Below are positions 53,362-60,900 of a stretch of 64,000 bases of DNA, piece by piece. Each line of letters opens with the position of its first letter. Positions within the stretch are counted from its first letter, which is position 1. The notes beneath the pieces were generated by a model. It saw nothing but the letters and a program-made list of their open reading frames with translations. It was not told the origin of the DNA and did not search any database. The DNA is from JTS-RE9 sp964649195. Lineage in GTDB: Bacteria; Planctomycetota; Phycisphaerae; Phycisphaerales; Phycisphaeraceae. The stretch lies in assembly GCA_964649195.1 (NCBI GenBank), contig CAZYPK010000007.1:4617-68616 (forward strand). Reading direction: 5' to 3'. The translations under genes were made by a program, and so were the position numbers.

Positions 53362-54183
53362 TCAGATCCAATCGAATGTGCGAACGTCCTCGTAGCCGGT
53401 GGGCCAGGTGTTCGTCTCGCGGCAATGGCGCAGTCGTTTGATCGCCTCTTCGTTCTCTTTCTGCGCCAAGCCGAGCACGTCCTCACCCACGCGCCAGACG
53501 CCGCAGCGGAAGGGTTCCTTCTTCTCCACCGCGATCATGTGCACGGGAATGTCACGCGGATCGATGGAGGCGGCCGCAGCGGTGATCGAGCGATAGAACG
53601 CCAGTTGATGCGGGTAGCCATAGCGCCGGGCATCGGTCTCGAAGTAGGTCAGGTCATCGGCGGTCTTGAGATCAACGATCGCGGCACCGGGAAGATGCGT
53701 GAACCAGTCGACGCGCACCTGGCAATCGATGTTGTGCCATCGCGTGCGCAGCACGGCTTCGGGCACACCGAGCACGAGCAGCTCTTGCGCGAGCTCGTGG
53801 GCCATCACACCCGCTGCCATCTGCTCGATCTGCTGCGCTTGTTTTTCGGTGAGCACCGGCTTGCCCTGGGCCTGCGCCCATTCAGCGAAGGCCTTCGTGG
53901 TCGAGCCATACACCTCGCCAGTCTTCGGGTTGATCGGACCGCCGATGGCATACTCGGCCAGGAACTTCTCGCGGCCTTCCAGGATGAGTGTGTGGGCGGC
54001 GCGGCCCATGAGGTAGGCCGGGCGATCCTCGTCGCGGGCCAGACCGGTTTGTTTCCAGTGGTAGAGCAGCGGTGACCTGCGGAAATCCGCGAGGCGATGG
54101 CTGGACAGGTGATCTTTTGCCGAGGCGTGATACTGCTCGGCAGGTTCGAATATGAAAAGGTTGGGCAGTGCCTTGGGAATCAT
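53362..54183 (-). CDS. PD-(D/E)XK exonuclease, RecE/DUF3799-like
   Basis: A 273-aa nuclease. YLMGRAAHTLILEG, QVRVDWFTHLPGAAIVDLKTADD (D and DxK of the active site) and YGYPHQLAFYRSI are typical of RecE C-terminal and DUF3799 enzymes. It would resect ends for recombination with the Sak4-like ATPase. ATG at 54183 has GGAGG eight bases upstream. A GTG 48 bases further up lies within motif copy B. Confidence 0.85.
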   Translation of the reverse strand: MIPKALPNLFIFEPAEQYHASAKDHLSSHRLADFRRSPLLYHWKQTGLARDEDRPAYLMGRAAHTLILEGREKFLAEYAIGGPINPKTGEVYGSTTKAFAEWAQAQGKPVLTEKQAQQIEQMAAGVMAHELAQELLVLGVPEAVLRTRWHNIDCQVRVDWFTHLPGAAIVDLKTADDLTYFETDARRYGYPHQLAFYRSITAAAASIDPRDIPVHMIAVEKKEPFRCGVWRVGEDVLGLAQKENEEAIKRLRHCRETNTWPTGYEDVRTFDWI

Positions 54184-54222
54184 GAGTCGGACCTCCGGGT
54201 CTAGACATGCAGGTGATGGTTG

Positions 54223-54237
54223 CTCCTTCACTACCTA
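54223..54237 (-). repeat. Copy B of the TAGGTAGT-NN-AGGAG motif
   Basis: Minus strand reads TAGGTAGTGAAGGAG, upstream of the exonuclease gene and preceded by GGCGG as in copy C. Confidence 0.5.
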
Positions 54238-54271
54238 CCGCCGCGCGCGGTTGACTGTCCGCGAGGCGGTG

Positions 54272-54862
54272 TCAGAGATAGGCGTTCATCTGCGCCGTGA
54301 TGAAAATGCTGCGCACCGCCGCGATGCGCTGATAGATGACCGAACGCGCCACGCCTGTCTGCCGGGCGATTTCGGTGGGCGTATGCTCCTGCAGACGGAG
54401 GCAGAGATCACGTTGGTCGGGTGTTAGTGATGTGAGCAACGCGGCGGTATCGCGCGTGAGATCGACCTGATCCTGGTCGCTGCGCCGCACCACGCCCAGG
54501 TGCGCAGTGGCGCGATCTTCCTGCAACGTACTTTCGCGCCTGACCCAAGCGCCGCTTTCATCCCGGCCCCAATCGTCCAAGGACGAATCGGCAAGGCCAT
54601 CGCCCCGCCCTCTGCCATTGCCGCGGCGCAGGGCATCGTGGCTGGTGATCATGGTGGCGATCTTGTTGTTGATCAGCCGGCAGATGAAGGTCTTGAACCC
54701 AGCGCGGCGGCCGTCGAATTTCGGGAGCCTGCGCAGCACGTCTTTGATGAGATCGTGCTGCACGTCCTCGAGGCTGCCAAACGCCGGATAGCGCCAGGCG
54801 ATCTGACGGGCCTTGTACTGGGTCTGCTTGATGAGGTAGTGAATCTGTTCTTCCGTTGGCAT
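54272..54862 (-). CDS. Sigma-70-like phage transcription factor
   Basis: A 196-aa protein. Residues 5-75 resemble sigma region 2 (YKARQIAWRYPAFGSLEDVQHDL, FKTFICRLINNKIATMI). The C-terminus has a region 4 helix-turn-helix (LTPDQRDLCLRLQEHTPTEIARQTGVARSVIYQRI). It may direct RNA polymerase to phage promoters. ATG at 54862 with GGAG seven bases upstream; the longer frame is rejected. Confidence 0.78.
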   Translation of the reverse strand: MPTEEQIHYLIKQTQYKARQIAWRYPAFGSLEDVQHDLIKDVLRRLPKFDGRRAGFKTFICRLINNKIATMITSHDALRRGNGRGRGDGLADSSLDDWGRDESGAWVRRESTLQEDRATAHLGVVRRSDQDQVDLTRDTAALLTSLTPDQRDLCLRLQEHTPTEIARQTGVARSVIYQRIAAVRSIFITAQMNAYL

Positions 54863-55070
54863 GGGCGTGCTCCTGGTTCGGGCTGGGTGAGTGAAGGCCA
54901 GGGAGGTCGCTCGGGTGCCGACGGAAAGTGCCGCGATGAGTCGCCAAATGAAAAGGAGGCGATGCGAGTTCGCGGATATCCGCGACACCCGCAACGCCTC
55001 CGCTTTGCGGCCGGCTGGTTGCGCTGTGTGCTGTGATGTTCGATCGTGTGGTGGTCAGTGACGGTCGGGG

Positions 55071-55400
55071 TCAGGCGACGTTCTGTTCCTGTTCGATCTC
55101 CATGAAAAAGGGAAGGCCGTGCCGGACATCGAGACGCTCGATGCGGCCGTCGCCCAGTTGAGCGAGTCGTTCAATCATCTCGATCACCTCGGCGGCGAGC
55201 CGGAAATCCCGCAGCGCCGCTTCCTGTCGCGGCCCGTGATCTCCACCGAGCTTGATGGCCTGGATGGTGCGCGGCGCGGGCTTGAAGACCGGTTCCCCGC
55301 GAACGATCAGCAGACCTTCGATGCGGCCGAAATTGACCCGCTGCATCAGGCGCACCAGGCGCTGGCGGCCGAGGCTCAGTTGTGAGAAGGATTCGATCAT
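55071..55400 (-). CDS. Small helical phage protein
   Basis: A 109-aa protein (SLGRQRLVRLMQRVNFGRIEG, AALRDFRLAAEVIEMIERLAQ). GGGAGG lies seven bases before the ATG at 55400, which overlaps the stop of the excisionase-like gene. The first half might bind DNA. Family unknown. Confidence 0.65.
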   Translation of the reverse strand: MIESFSQLSLGRQRLVRLMQRVNFGRIEGLLIVRGEPVFKPAPRTIQAIKLGGDHGPRQEAALRDFRLAAEVIEMIERLAQLGDGRIERLDVRHGLPFFMEIEQEQNVA

Positions 55401-55612
55401 GTCCGCACCTCCCGCGTTTCCGAGGAGGTCACTGGATGGAGGTTCTTTTGCATGAACATTTCCACATCGGAGATGGGAATTCGCCACTGGCGATTCACCG
55501 TGAAAGCGTTGGGAAAACAACCGGAGGCCAGCAGCCGGGTCACCGTGTTGCGGTGCAATTGCAGCCGGGTTTCGAGCTGTCCCTTGGTGATGCATCGGGG
55601 TAATTCATGCAT
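55397..55612 (-). CDS. Excisionase/MerR-like helix-turn-helix protein
   Basis: A 71-aa protein of the HTH_17/excisionase type: RCITKGQLETRLQLHRNTVTRLLASG and WRIPISDVEMFMQKN. It faces the repressor gene across 124 bases, so it is the first early gene of the leftward transcript. It may be a Cro-like switch partner or a directionality factor for the serine integrase. Confidence 0.78.
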   Translation of the reverse strand: MHELPRCITKGQLETRLQLHRNTVTRLLASGCFPNAFTVNRQWRIPISDVEMFMQKNLHPVTSSETREVRT

Positions 55613-55736
55613 GGCGATTTTCCACTTGCGTTTGGTGTGTGTTAGGTGCTATGATATCGCACCACATCCGCGTTGCAAGAGCAAAGTGCGGCGAGTGTGC
55701 AGAGTTGTGCATCCTTGTGCAGAAAGGTGCAGCAAA
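55613..55736. promoter_or_regulatory. Lysogeny switch region with repeated TTGTGCA operators
   Basis: This region lies between the divergent repressor and excisionase-like genes. For the repressor, TTGCGT (55626-55631) and TATGAT (55650-55655) are 18 bases apart. Downstream, four TGCA-centred repeats follow at about 10-11-base steps from 55694 to 55734: GTGTGCAG, TTGTGCAT, TTGTGCAG, GGTGCAGC. They sit between the promoter and the ATG, fitting autorepression. Confidence 0.6.
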
Positions 55737-56384
55737 ATGTCAGCCATCGGACAAACCATCAAGCGCCTCCGCGAAGAGCACGGTTGGACTCAGGCCCAGC
55801 TCGGCGAGCAGGTCGGGCTCAACGGCACCAACATCGCCCGCCGAGAGATCGGAACCACGCGCGTCAAGGCCGGCGAACGCGTGAAGTTCGCCAAGGCATT
55901 CGGCATGTCGTTGGCGGATTTTGATGAGCAGTGGCGACAGTGGAGCATGCCGCGCACCAAGGGCGGCGACGGCATACCCGTCATCAACCGCGCCCCGGCT
56001 GGCCAGATCGTTGACTACGAAGAATGGGGTGTGGATTCGGGCCAAGGATATGAATATGTCGACGCCGGATCGATCACCGATCCGCTGGCAATCTGCGTGA
56101 TCGTCGTTGGAAATTCAATGCAGCCTGTGCTGCAAGAGGGCGACCAGCTCATCCTCTCACCGGTCGATCCCTACAAGGCGGACGCGCGACTGACCGATGG
56201 CAAGATCGTCTTCGTTCGATTCACCGTCGAGCGCGACGGTGGCTGCACACTAGCCCGCTTCTATAACGAGGCCGAAGGTCGAATTCGCCTCCACAAAGAC
56301 AATCCGAGCTTCGCGCCGATCCACTGTGAACGTGAAGACATTCAATCCATCGCCATCGCCATCGAGCGGCGCGTGCGCCTTTGA
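55737..56384 (+). CDS. Phage repressor, XRE HTH with S24/LexA-like peptidase
   Basis: A 215-aa CI-like repressor. The HTH is at residues 5-55 (IKRLREEHGWTQAQLGEQVG). The self-cleavage domain has the catalytic serine in VVGNSMQPVLQEGDQL and the lysine in DGKIVFVRF. It should keep the prophage silent and be cleaved after DNA damage. The ATG at 55737 lies just past the TTGTGCA repeats. A longer frame upstream crosses the operator and is rejected. Confidence 0.9.
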   Translation: MSAIGQTIKRLREEHGWTQAQLGEQVGLNGTNIARREIGTTRVKAGERVKFAKAFGMSLADFDEQWRQWSMPRTKGGDGIPVINRAPAGQIVDYEEWGVDSGQGYEYVDAGSITDPLAICVIVVGNSMQPVLQEGDQLILSPVDPYKADARLTDGKIVFVRFTVERDGGCTLARFYNEAEGRIRLHKDNPSFAPIHCEREDIQSIAIAIERRVRL

Positions 56385-56418
56385 TACATCTTTATCTAAG
56401 CAAAGAAGCGAAGTGGTG

Positions 56419-56865
56419 TCAGGTTGCCGGCGCAGGGTCGGCAGCGCGGCGGGCCTCGTGAAGTTCGCGCCAGAGGCGGCGCTGCTTACGCCAATCAGGC
56501 ACGGCGGCGATGCTTCGCATATCTCGCTCGGTCACTGCGTGCGGACCGCCCAGCGTGCGCGGCAGAAAGAGAAGTTCCTCCTGGATGTCAGGTGCCAGCA
56601 GCAAGAGGTTCATGATTTGCGTGAGGCGTGCGCGAGTCACGCCGCCCAGGCGAGCGAGGTCGGCATAGTCGCGGGCGACGCCCTCACGAAGCAGCCGCTC
56701 CATCCGATGCGCCAAGGCCATGATGCGGGAAAGGGTCGGAACACGCCCAGGCTCTACGAGCGCTCCCTGCGACGGCGGCGGGACTGGCGGCGCGCTGCCT
56801 TCTCTGATCACCCTCCGCTCCTTACGACCCCTCTCGAAATGAACCTTGCATTCGACGGTCAGCAT
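56419..56865 (-). CDS. HTH protein downstream of the integrase
   Basis: A 148-aa protein. DYADLARLGGVTRARLTQIMNLLLLAPDIQEELLFLP is a ParB-like helix-turn-helix that often accompanies large serine recombinases in this type of element. The start overlaps the integrase stop by seven bases. It may help choose direction of recombination; this is inference. Confidence 0.7.
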   Translation of the reverse strand: MLTVECKVHFERGRKERRVIREGSAPPVPPPSQGALVEPGRVPTLSRIMALAHRMERLLREGVARDYADLARLGGVTRARLTQIMNLLLLAPDIQEELLFLPRTLGGPHAVTERDMRSIAAVPDWRKQRRLWRELHEARRAADPAPAT

Positions 56866-58454
56866 GTGGCGTTCTCCAGGTGTTCAGTAAGAGCCTTGAT
56901 CCCATTGGGCCGGAACGTGATTGCCAGCGTGCCAGCCCCACCGTCGTAGGTGACGCGCTCCAGCAGCAGATGGAGCACCCGCCCCTGTTCGCCCGGCGAC
57001 AGTGAATCCCACACGGGATCGAAGAGCGAGAGCGAACGGGCCAGTTCCTTACCGTCCACAGTCTTCTCGTCGATCGCAATGATCTGTTCACGCACCAACG
57101 TAGCCCGCTGCTCGGCGCTGCGCATCTTTTCCTGCAAGTCAGCCAGCCTCGCCGTCGCCACAGTTTCGCCATTCCCCGATGCGCCCACGTGCGCCACAAG
57201 GGTCCGAACCTCTGCCCCGTGTTGCGCAAGTTCGCGTTCCAGACGGCGGCGTTCGGCCTGAAGCGCTGCCAGCCCGGACTCGTTCTGCTTCCGTGCCTGG
57301 GCCAACGTTGACGCCAGCACCTTGTCGTCCTTGCCAATCGCACGAACGCGTTCCACCACGTACCGCTCGATCTCGCCTGCGGGCACCGCCTTGGATGGGC
57401 AGTCGTTCCAACCCCGTTTCTGTGCGTTCACGCAAACGTAGTAGCGGTAACGCCGGTTCGCCTTGGCGGTGTAGGTGTGCATCATTCCGCAGCCGCAAGG
57501 TTTGCACTGAAGGATGCCTTTGAGAAGAGCACCGTACTTGTTCCGTGTCACTGGTGACCCGGTACCACCGCAGCGGCCGTTGTGCCGCAAGACATCTTGC
57601 ACGCGGTGCCAAAGCGCCTCGTTCACGATCGCGGCGTGCTCGCCGGGATGGATTTCCTCGTGATAGCGCACCTTCCCGAGATAGACCACGTTGGTCAGCA
57701 GGCGATACAAAGCATCCTTCGTGAATCGTTGACCGCCGCGAACGGTTCCCTTTCGTGTCGTCCATTGCTTGTTGCGCCAGCCGCGCTGGTCCAGATCGCG
57801 GACTGTCGGAATCAGGGAGCCGTGCTGAAGGTACAGCTCGTAGATCTGCCGAACCTGAGACGCCTCCTCTTCGTTGACTGCGACGCGGCTGCCCTGCGGC
57901 GTCGATGCCAGGTCGTACCCGAGCACCGGCAGGCCGCCCGCCCACTTGCCCTTGCGCCGCGCCGCCGCAATCTTGTCGCGGGTCCGCTCGGAAATGATCT
58001 CGCGCTCAAACTGAGAAAACGACAGCAGCACGTTGAGCATCAACCGACCCATCGACGTGTTGGTATTGAACTGCTGCGTCACCGAGACGAAAGAGACTTT
58101 GTGCCGCTCGAGCACATCCATGATCTTCGAGAAGTCGTTCAGCGACCGGCTCAGCCGGTCGACCTTGTAGACCACGATGCAATCGACTTTACCCGCGTCG
58201 ATATCGGCCAGCAGGCGTTTGAGCGCCGGCCGATCCATGTTGCCGCCGGTGAATCCGCCATCGTCGTAACGGTCGGGAAGGCAACTCCAGCCTTCGTGCT
58301 TCTGCGCCGCAATGTAGGCCTCACCGCTTTCGCGTTGGGCATCGAGCGAGTTGAATTCCTGTTCGAGGCCTTCCTCGGTGCTCTTGCGCGTATAGATGGC
58401 GCACCGCAGTTCTAGAGGCATCTTCTTATCTGCTTTGTCGGTGTTCTTAGCCAC
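56859..58454 (-). CDS. Large serine recombinase (prophage integrase)
   Basis: A 531-aa integrase. The catalytic serine is in CAIYTRKSTEEG, and the resolvase domain continues with VVYKVDRLSRSLNDF and TSMGRLMLNVLLSFSQFERE. The recombinase domain and a zinc ribbon (LQCKPCGCGMM, CVNAQKRGWNDCPSK) follow, then a coiled coil (ARKQNESGLAALQAERRRLER). It is intact. The start is a GTG at 58454 with GGGAGG five bases upstream, overlapping the DUF2924 gene by eight bases. It would integrate and excise this prophage. Confidence 0.93.
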   Translation of the reverse strand: MAKNTDKADKKMPLELRCAIYTRKSTEEGLEQEFNSLDAQRESGEAYIAAQKHEGWSCLPDRYDDGGFTGGNMDRPALKRLLADIDAGKVDCIVVYKVDRLSRSLNDFSKIMDVLERHKVSFVSVTQQFNTNTSMGRLMLNVLLSFSQFEREIISERTRDKIAAARRKGKWAGGLPVLGYDLASTPQGSRVAVNEEEASQVRQIYELYLQHGSLIPTVRDLDQRGWRNKQWTTRKGTVRGGQRFTKDALYRLLTNVVYLGKVRYHEEIHPGEHAAIVNEALWHRVQDVLRHNGRCGGTGSPVTRNKYGALLKGILQCKPCGCGMMHTYTAKANRRYRYYVCVNAQKRGWNDCPSKAVPAGEIERYVVERVRAIGKDDKVLASTLAQARKQNESGLAALQAERRRLERELAQHGAEVRTLVAHVGASGNGETVATARLADLQEKMRSAEQRATLVREQIIAIDEKTVDGKELARSLSLFDPVWDSLSPGEQGRVLHLLLERVTYDGGAGTLAITFRPNGIKALTEHLENATC

Positions 58455-58980
58455 GCTTACCTCCCGCGACTCCGGGGGCTGGAATCTTGAAGAAGAGGTT
58501 GCCGCTCCAGTGTGCGCCGGTGACCACCTTGGCGACCGCCGACAGACTGCCGTACATTTCGCCCTCGTATTCGAAACCGTTGTCTCGCACGACAACTTGG
58601 ATTAATCGGCCCTTGTACGGGCGAGTCAAAATCGTGCCGGGCATCGGCGGCCCAGCGCGTTCGCCGAAGTTGACCTTCGTGGTTTCGGTCGTGGACGTTG
58701 GTGGAACTGGAGGCAATACCGCAGGGCGTCGCAATCGCAGGTCGGCGTCGTTGGCCAGTTCTTCAGCCCGATCTCGAATGCGCCGGGCACGTTCAACCAG
58801 ATCGCCCTCGGCGTTGGCCTGCATCCGCCAGACAATGCGTTTCCAGAGGAAGTCCTTGTTGCCCGATCGCGTGGCTTCGCCGAAGACCTCGGCATAGCGA
58901 AGTCGCAGGTCCTTCACGTTCATTCCCTTGAGCGCCGCAACCTCGCGTGTGATGTTCAGTTTGTCGATCGTTTGAGTCAT
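58447..58980 (-). CDS. DUF2924 protein
   Basis: A 177-aa DUF2924 family member. TREVAALKGMNVKDLRLRYAEVFGEATRSGNKDFLWKRI and the end LIQVVVRDNGFEYEGEMYGSLSAVAKVVTGAHWSGNLFF are family blocks. These proteins are regularly found in front of serine recombinases and may act with them; the role is unknown. Confidence 0.88.
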   Translation of the reverse strand: MTQTIDKLNITREVAALKGMNVKDLRLRYAEVFGEATRSGNKDFLWKRIVWRMQANAEGDLVERARRIRDRAEELANDADLRLRRPAVLPPVPPTSTTETTKVNFGERAGPPMPGTILTRPYKGRLIQVVVRDNGFEYEGEMYGSLSAVAKVVTGAHWSGNLFFKIPAPGVAGGKRG

Positions 58981-59012
58981 GCTCGTGTCCTCGTTGGTGG
59001 GCTATCTGACCG

Positions 59013-59225
59013 TTAACGTGTTGGACACTGAGCCGACTCTTTCGAAAGATGGCAAGTCGTATCGACGGGGGTTTTCGAACTTCCCGCGCTCTCGGATGCG
59101 GTCGCAGGCAGACAACCGGTGCGGCGCTTCCAACGCAGGAACCCGGCAGCCAGGATCGCGGCTACTTCATCCGTGCGTTCATCGGTAGACATGCACGCGG
59201 GATTCCGGGGATCGTTGGGTGACAT
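59013..59225 (-). CDS. Small companion protein of the recombinase locus
   Basis: A 70-aa protein. DERTDEVAAILAAGFLRWKRRTG is the pattern of small proteins that often stand ahead of DUF2924/serine recombinase pairs. It lies 32 bases upstream of DUF2924 and is probably co-transcribed. Start at 59225 is uncertain (59255 also possible). Confidence 0.55.
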   Translation of the reverse strand: MSPNDPRNPACMSTDERTDEVAAILAAGFLRWKRRTGCLPATASESAGSSKTPVDTTCHLSKESAQCPTR

Positions 59226-59243
59226 TGGCGCTCCTCGCGATGT

Positions 59244-59385
59244 CGCCCACATCAACCTTCCCTCTGGGACCGGCGTGCTGTCTGGCGGGTGCTGTGGTTC
59301 AAATGTCGTTGGTTAACAGCCTGCTCCTCTACTACCTACCGCCGGAGGCACCGAAGCGTCCTGCTGAGTCCCTGGTAGCGTGCAG
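59244..59385 (-). repeat. Diverged intergenic repeat, copy C
   Basis: Shares many blocks in the same order with 60625-60760. On the plus strand these include ACCTTCCCT, GGGACC, CGGGT, TTAACAGC, CTCCT, ACTACCTA and CGTCCTGC. The 15-bp motif copy is at 59324-59338. Together the two copies flank the NucS-like gene. Confidence 0.65.
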
Positions 59386-59509
59386 TACGTCCTGGCAGTA
59401 ACATGAAAGGCATTTCTTGCGGTGATTATCTGCGTTCGTGCGTGATGCGCCACAGCGACAATCATTCGTGTTCCGCACCAACTTCCGGCCCAGCAATGGG
59501 AGACGCTCA

Positions 59510-60613
59510 ATGCCCATCGAAATTGGATTATGGAAACTCGGAGGTCAACTCCAACCGGTTTCGTTCACAGGCATGGACTGCGAGAGCCGTCTGGAACAGG
59601 TGCTTTTCAATGACATCAGCATCATCGACCCAGGATGGTTGGTCATCGGACGACAAGTGCCAACCGCATACGGAAAGTTTATTGATCTTCTGGCGATCGA
59701 CGCCGAAGGCCAGTTGATTGTCATCGAACTCAAGAAGGAGCGAACACCTCGCGAGGTTGTGGCCCAACTGCTCGACTATGGCTCTTGGGTGCGCGGGCTA
59801 GAGGATGACGAAATTGCTTCGATCTTCGATTCGTTCGTTGCCAAGCATCACCCTGAACACAAAAGTACGTCTCTTGATGTAGCGTTTTGCGAGCGATTCA
59901 AGACTGACGAGATGCCTGAATCTCTGAATAGTGCACACAAGTTGGTCCTCGTAGCAAGCAATCTCGACGACAGCACAGAGCGGATCATTACCTACCTCGC
60001 CGAGGAATACGGCGTATCGATCAATGCTGTGTTCTTTCGGGTATTCCGCGACGGATCAAATGAGTATCTCAGCCGCGCATGGCTGGCCGATCCCATCCAG
60101 ATCGAAGCGAAAGTGGAGGAGAAGAGGGAGAAACTTCCCTGGAACGGCGAATTTTACGCTTCCTTTGGCGTGGATCAGAACCGAGATTGGGAGGAAGCGC
60201 GCAAGTACGGTTTTATCTCCGCTGGGGGCGGTGCGTGGTACTCACGATCGCTCGGGCTGCTTGAGCCTGGCGGCCGTGTCTGGGTGAACATCCCCGGCGG
60301 CGTCGGCTATGTCGGCGTAGGCGTGGTGAAGGAACTCGTCGTGCCTATCGACGAGTTCATGGTAGACGCTGGTAACGGCAAGTTGGTTCCGATCACGTCT
60401 CTCCCGCTGCGTGCCGCCAATCACACGACAGTGGCCAAGGACCCCGACAAGGCCGAGCACATGGTTCGAATTGAGTGGATCAAAACGGTTCCAATCCCGG
60501 AGGCCGTGAGAGAAAAGGGCTTCTTTGGAAACCAGAATTCCGCCGCGAAACCTCGCGCGAAAAGGTGGTCGTTCACGGTTGATCGCCTGAAGCAGCGGTT
60601 CGGGGTGCAGTAG
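59510..60613 (+). CDS. NucS-like PD-(D/E)XK nuclease domain protein, cargo gene
   Basis: A 367-aa protein. Residues about 20-105 are a NucS/DUF91-like nuclease (FIDLLAIDAEGQLIVIELKKE, with D, E and K of the active site, then REVVAAQLLDYGSW-like helix). The rest includes NSAHKLVLVASNLDDSTERII and an unassigned C-terminal region. ATG at 59510 has GGGAG seven bases upstream. The gene is bracketed by repeats C and D and reads away from the integrase. A defensive nuclease is likely; repair is the alternative. Confidence 0.75.
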   Translation: MPIEIGLWKLGGQLQPVSFTGMDCESRLEQVLFNDISIIDPGWLVIGRQVPTAYGKFIDLLAIDAEGQLIVIELKKERTPREVVAQLLDYGSWVRGLEDDEIASIFDSFVAKHHPEHKSTSLDVAFCERFKTDEMPESLNSAHKLVLVASNLDDSTERIITYLAEEYGVSINAVFFRVFRDGSNEYLSRAWLADPIQIEAKVEEKREKLPWNGEFYASFGVDQNRDWEEARKYGFISAGGGAWYSRSLGLLEPGGRVWVNIPGGVGYVGVGVVKELVVPIDEFMVDAGNGKLVPITSLPLRAANHTTVAKDPDKAEHMVRIEWIKTVPIPEAVREKGFFGNQNSAAKPRAKRWSFTVDRLKQRFGVQ

Positions 60614-60624
60614 ACAATTTTCGC

Positions 60625-60760
60625 GCTGTCCCTACAACGACCTTCCCTTCGGGACCAGCGTTCTGCCTGTCGGGTTTCGAGATTCTGACGGCCACTGTTT
60701 AACAGCGTTCTCCTTCACTACCTAGCACTGAAACCGTCGAATCGTCCTGCAATGGGCATG
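60625..60760 (-). repeat. Diverged intergenic repeat, copy D
   Basis: Second copy of the repeat described at 59244, with the 15-bp motif at 60710-60724 (TAGGTAGTGAAGGAG on the minus strand) followed by GCTGTTAAAC, as in copy C. Confidence 0.65.
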
Positions 60761-60900
60761 TAGTAAGATGGACACATCCGCATTTGCACGAGGGTGGTAC
60801 AACACTCGCGGCAATCAAGCAGAGCGTGGAGTTGGCGGCGGGGCTGCCGCGCCAGGAGCAGTGACAACACCAGGAACATTGAGTGTCCGGAGGACGCCAG

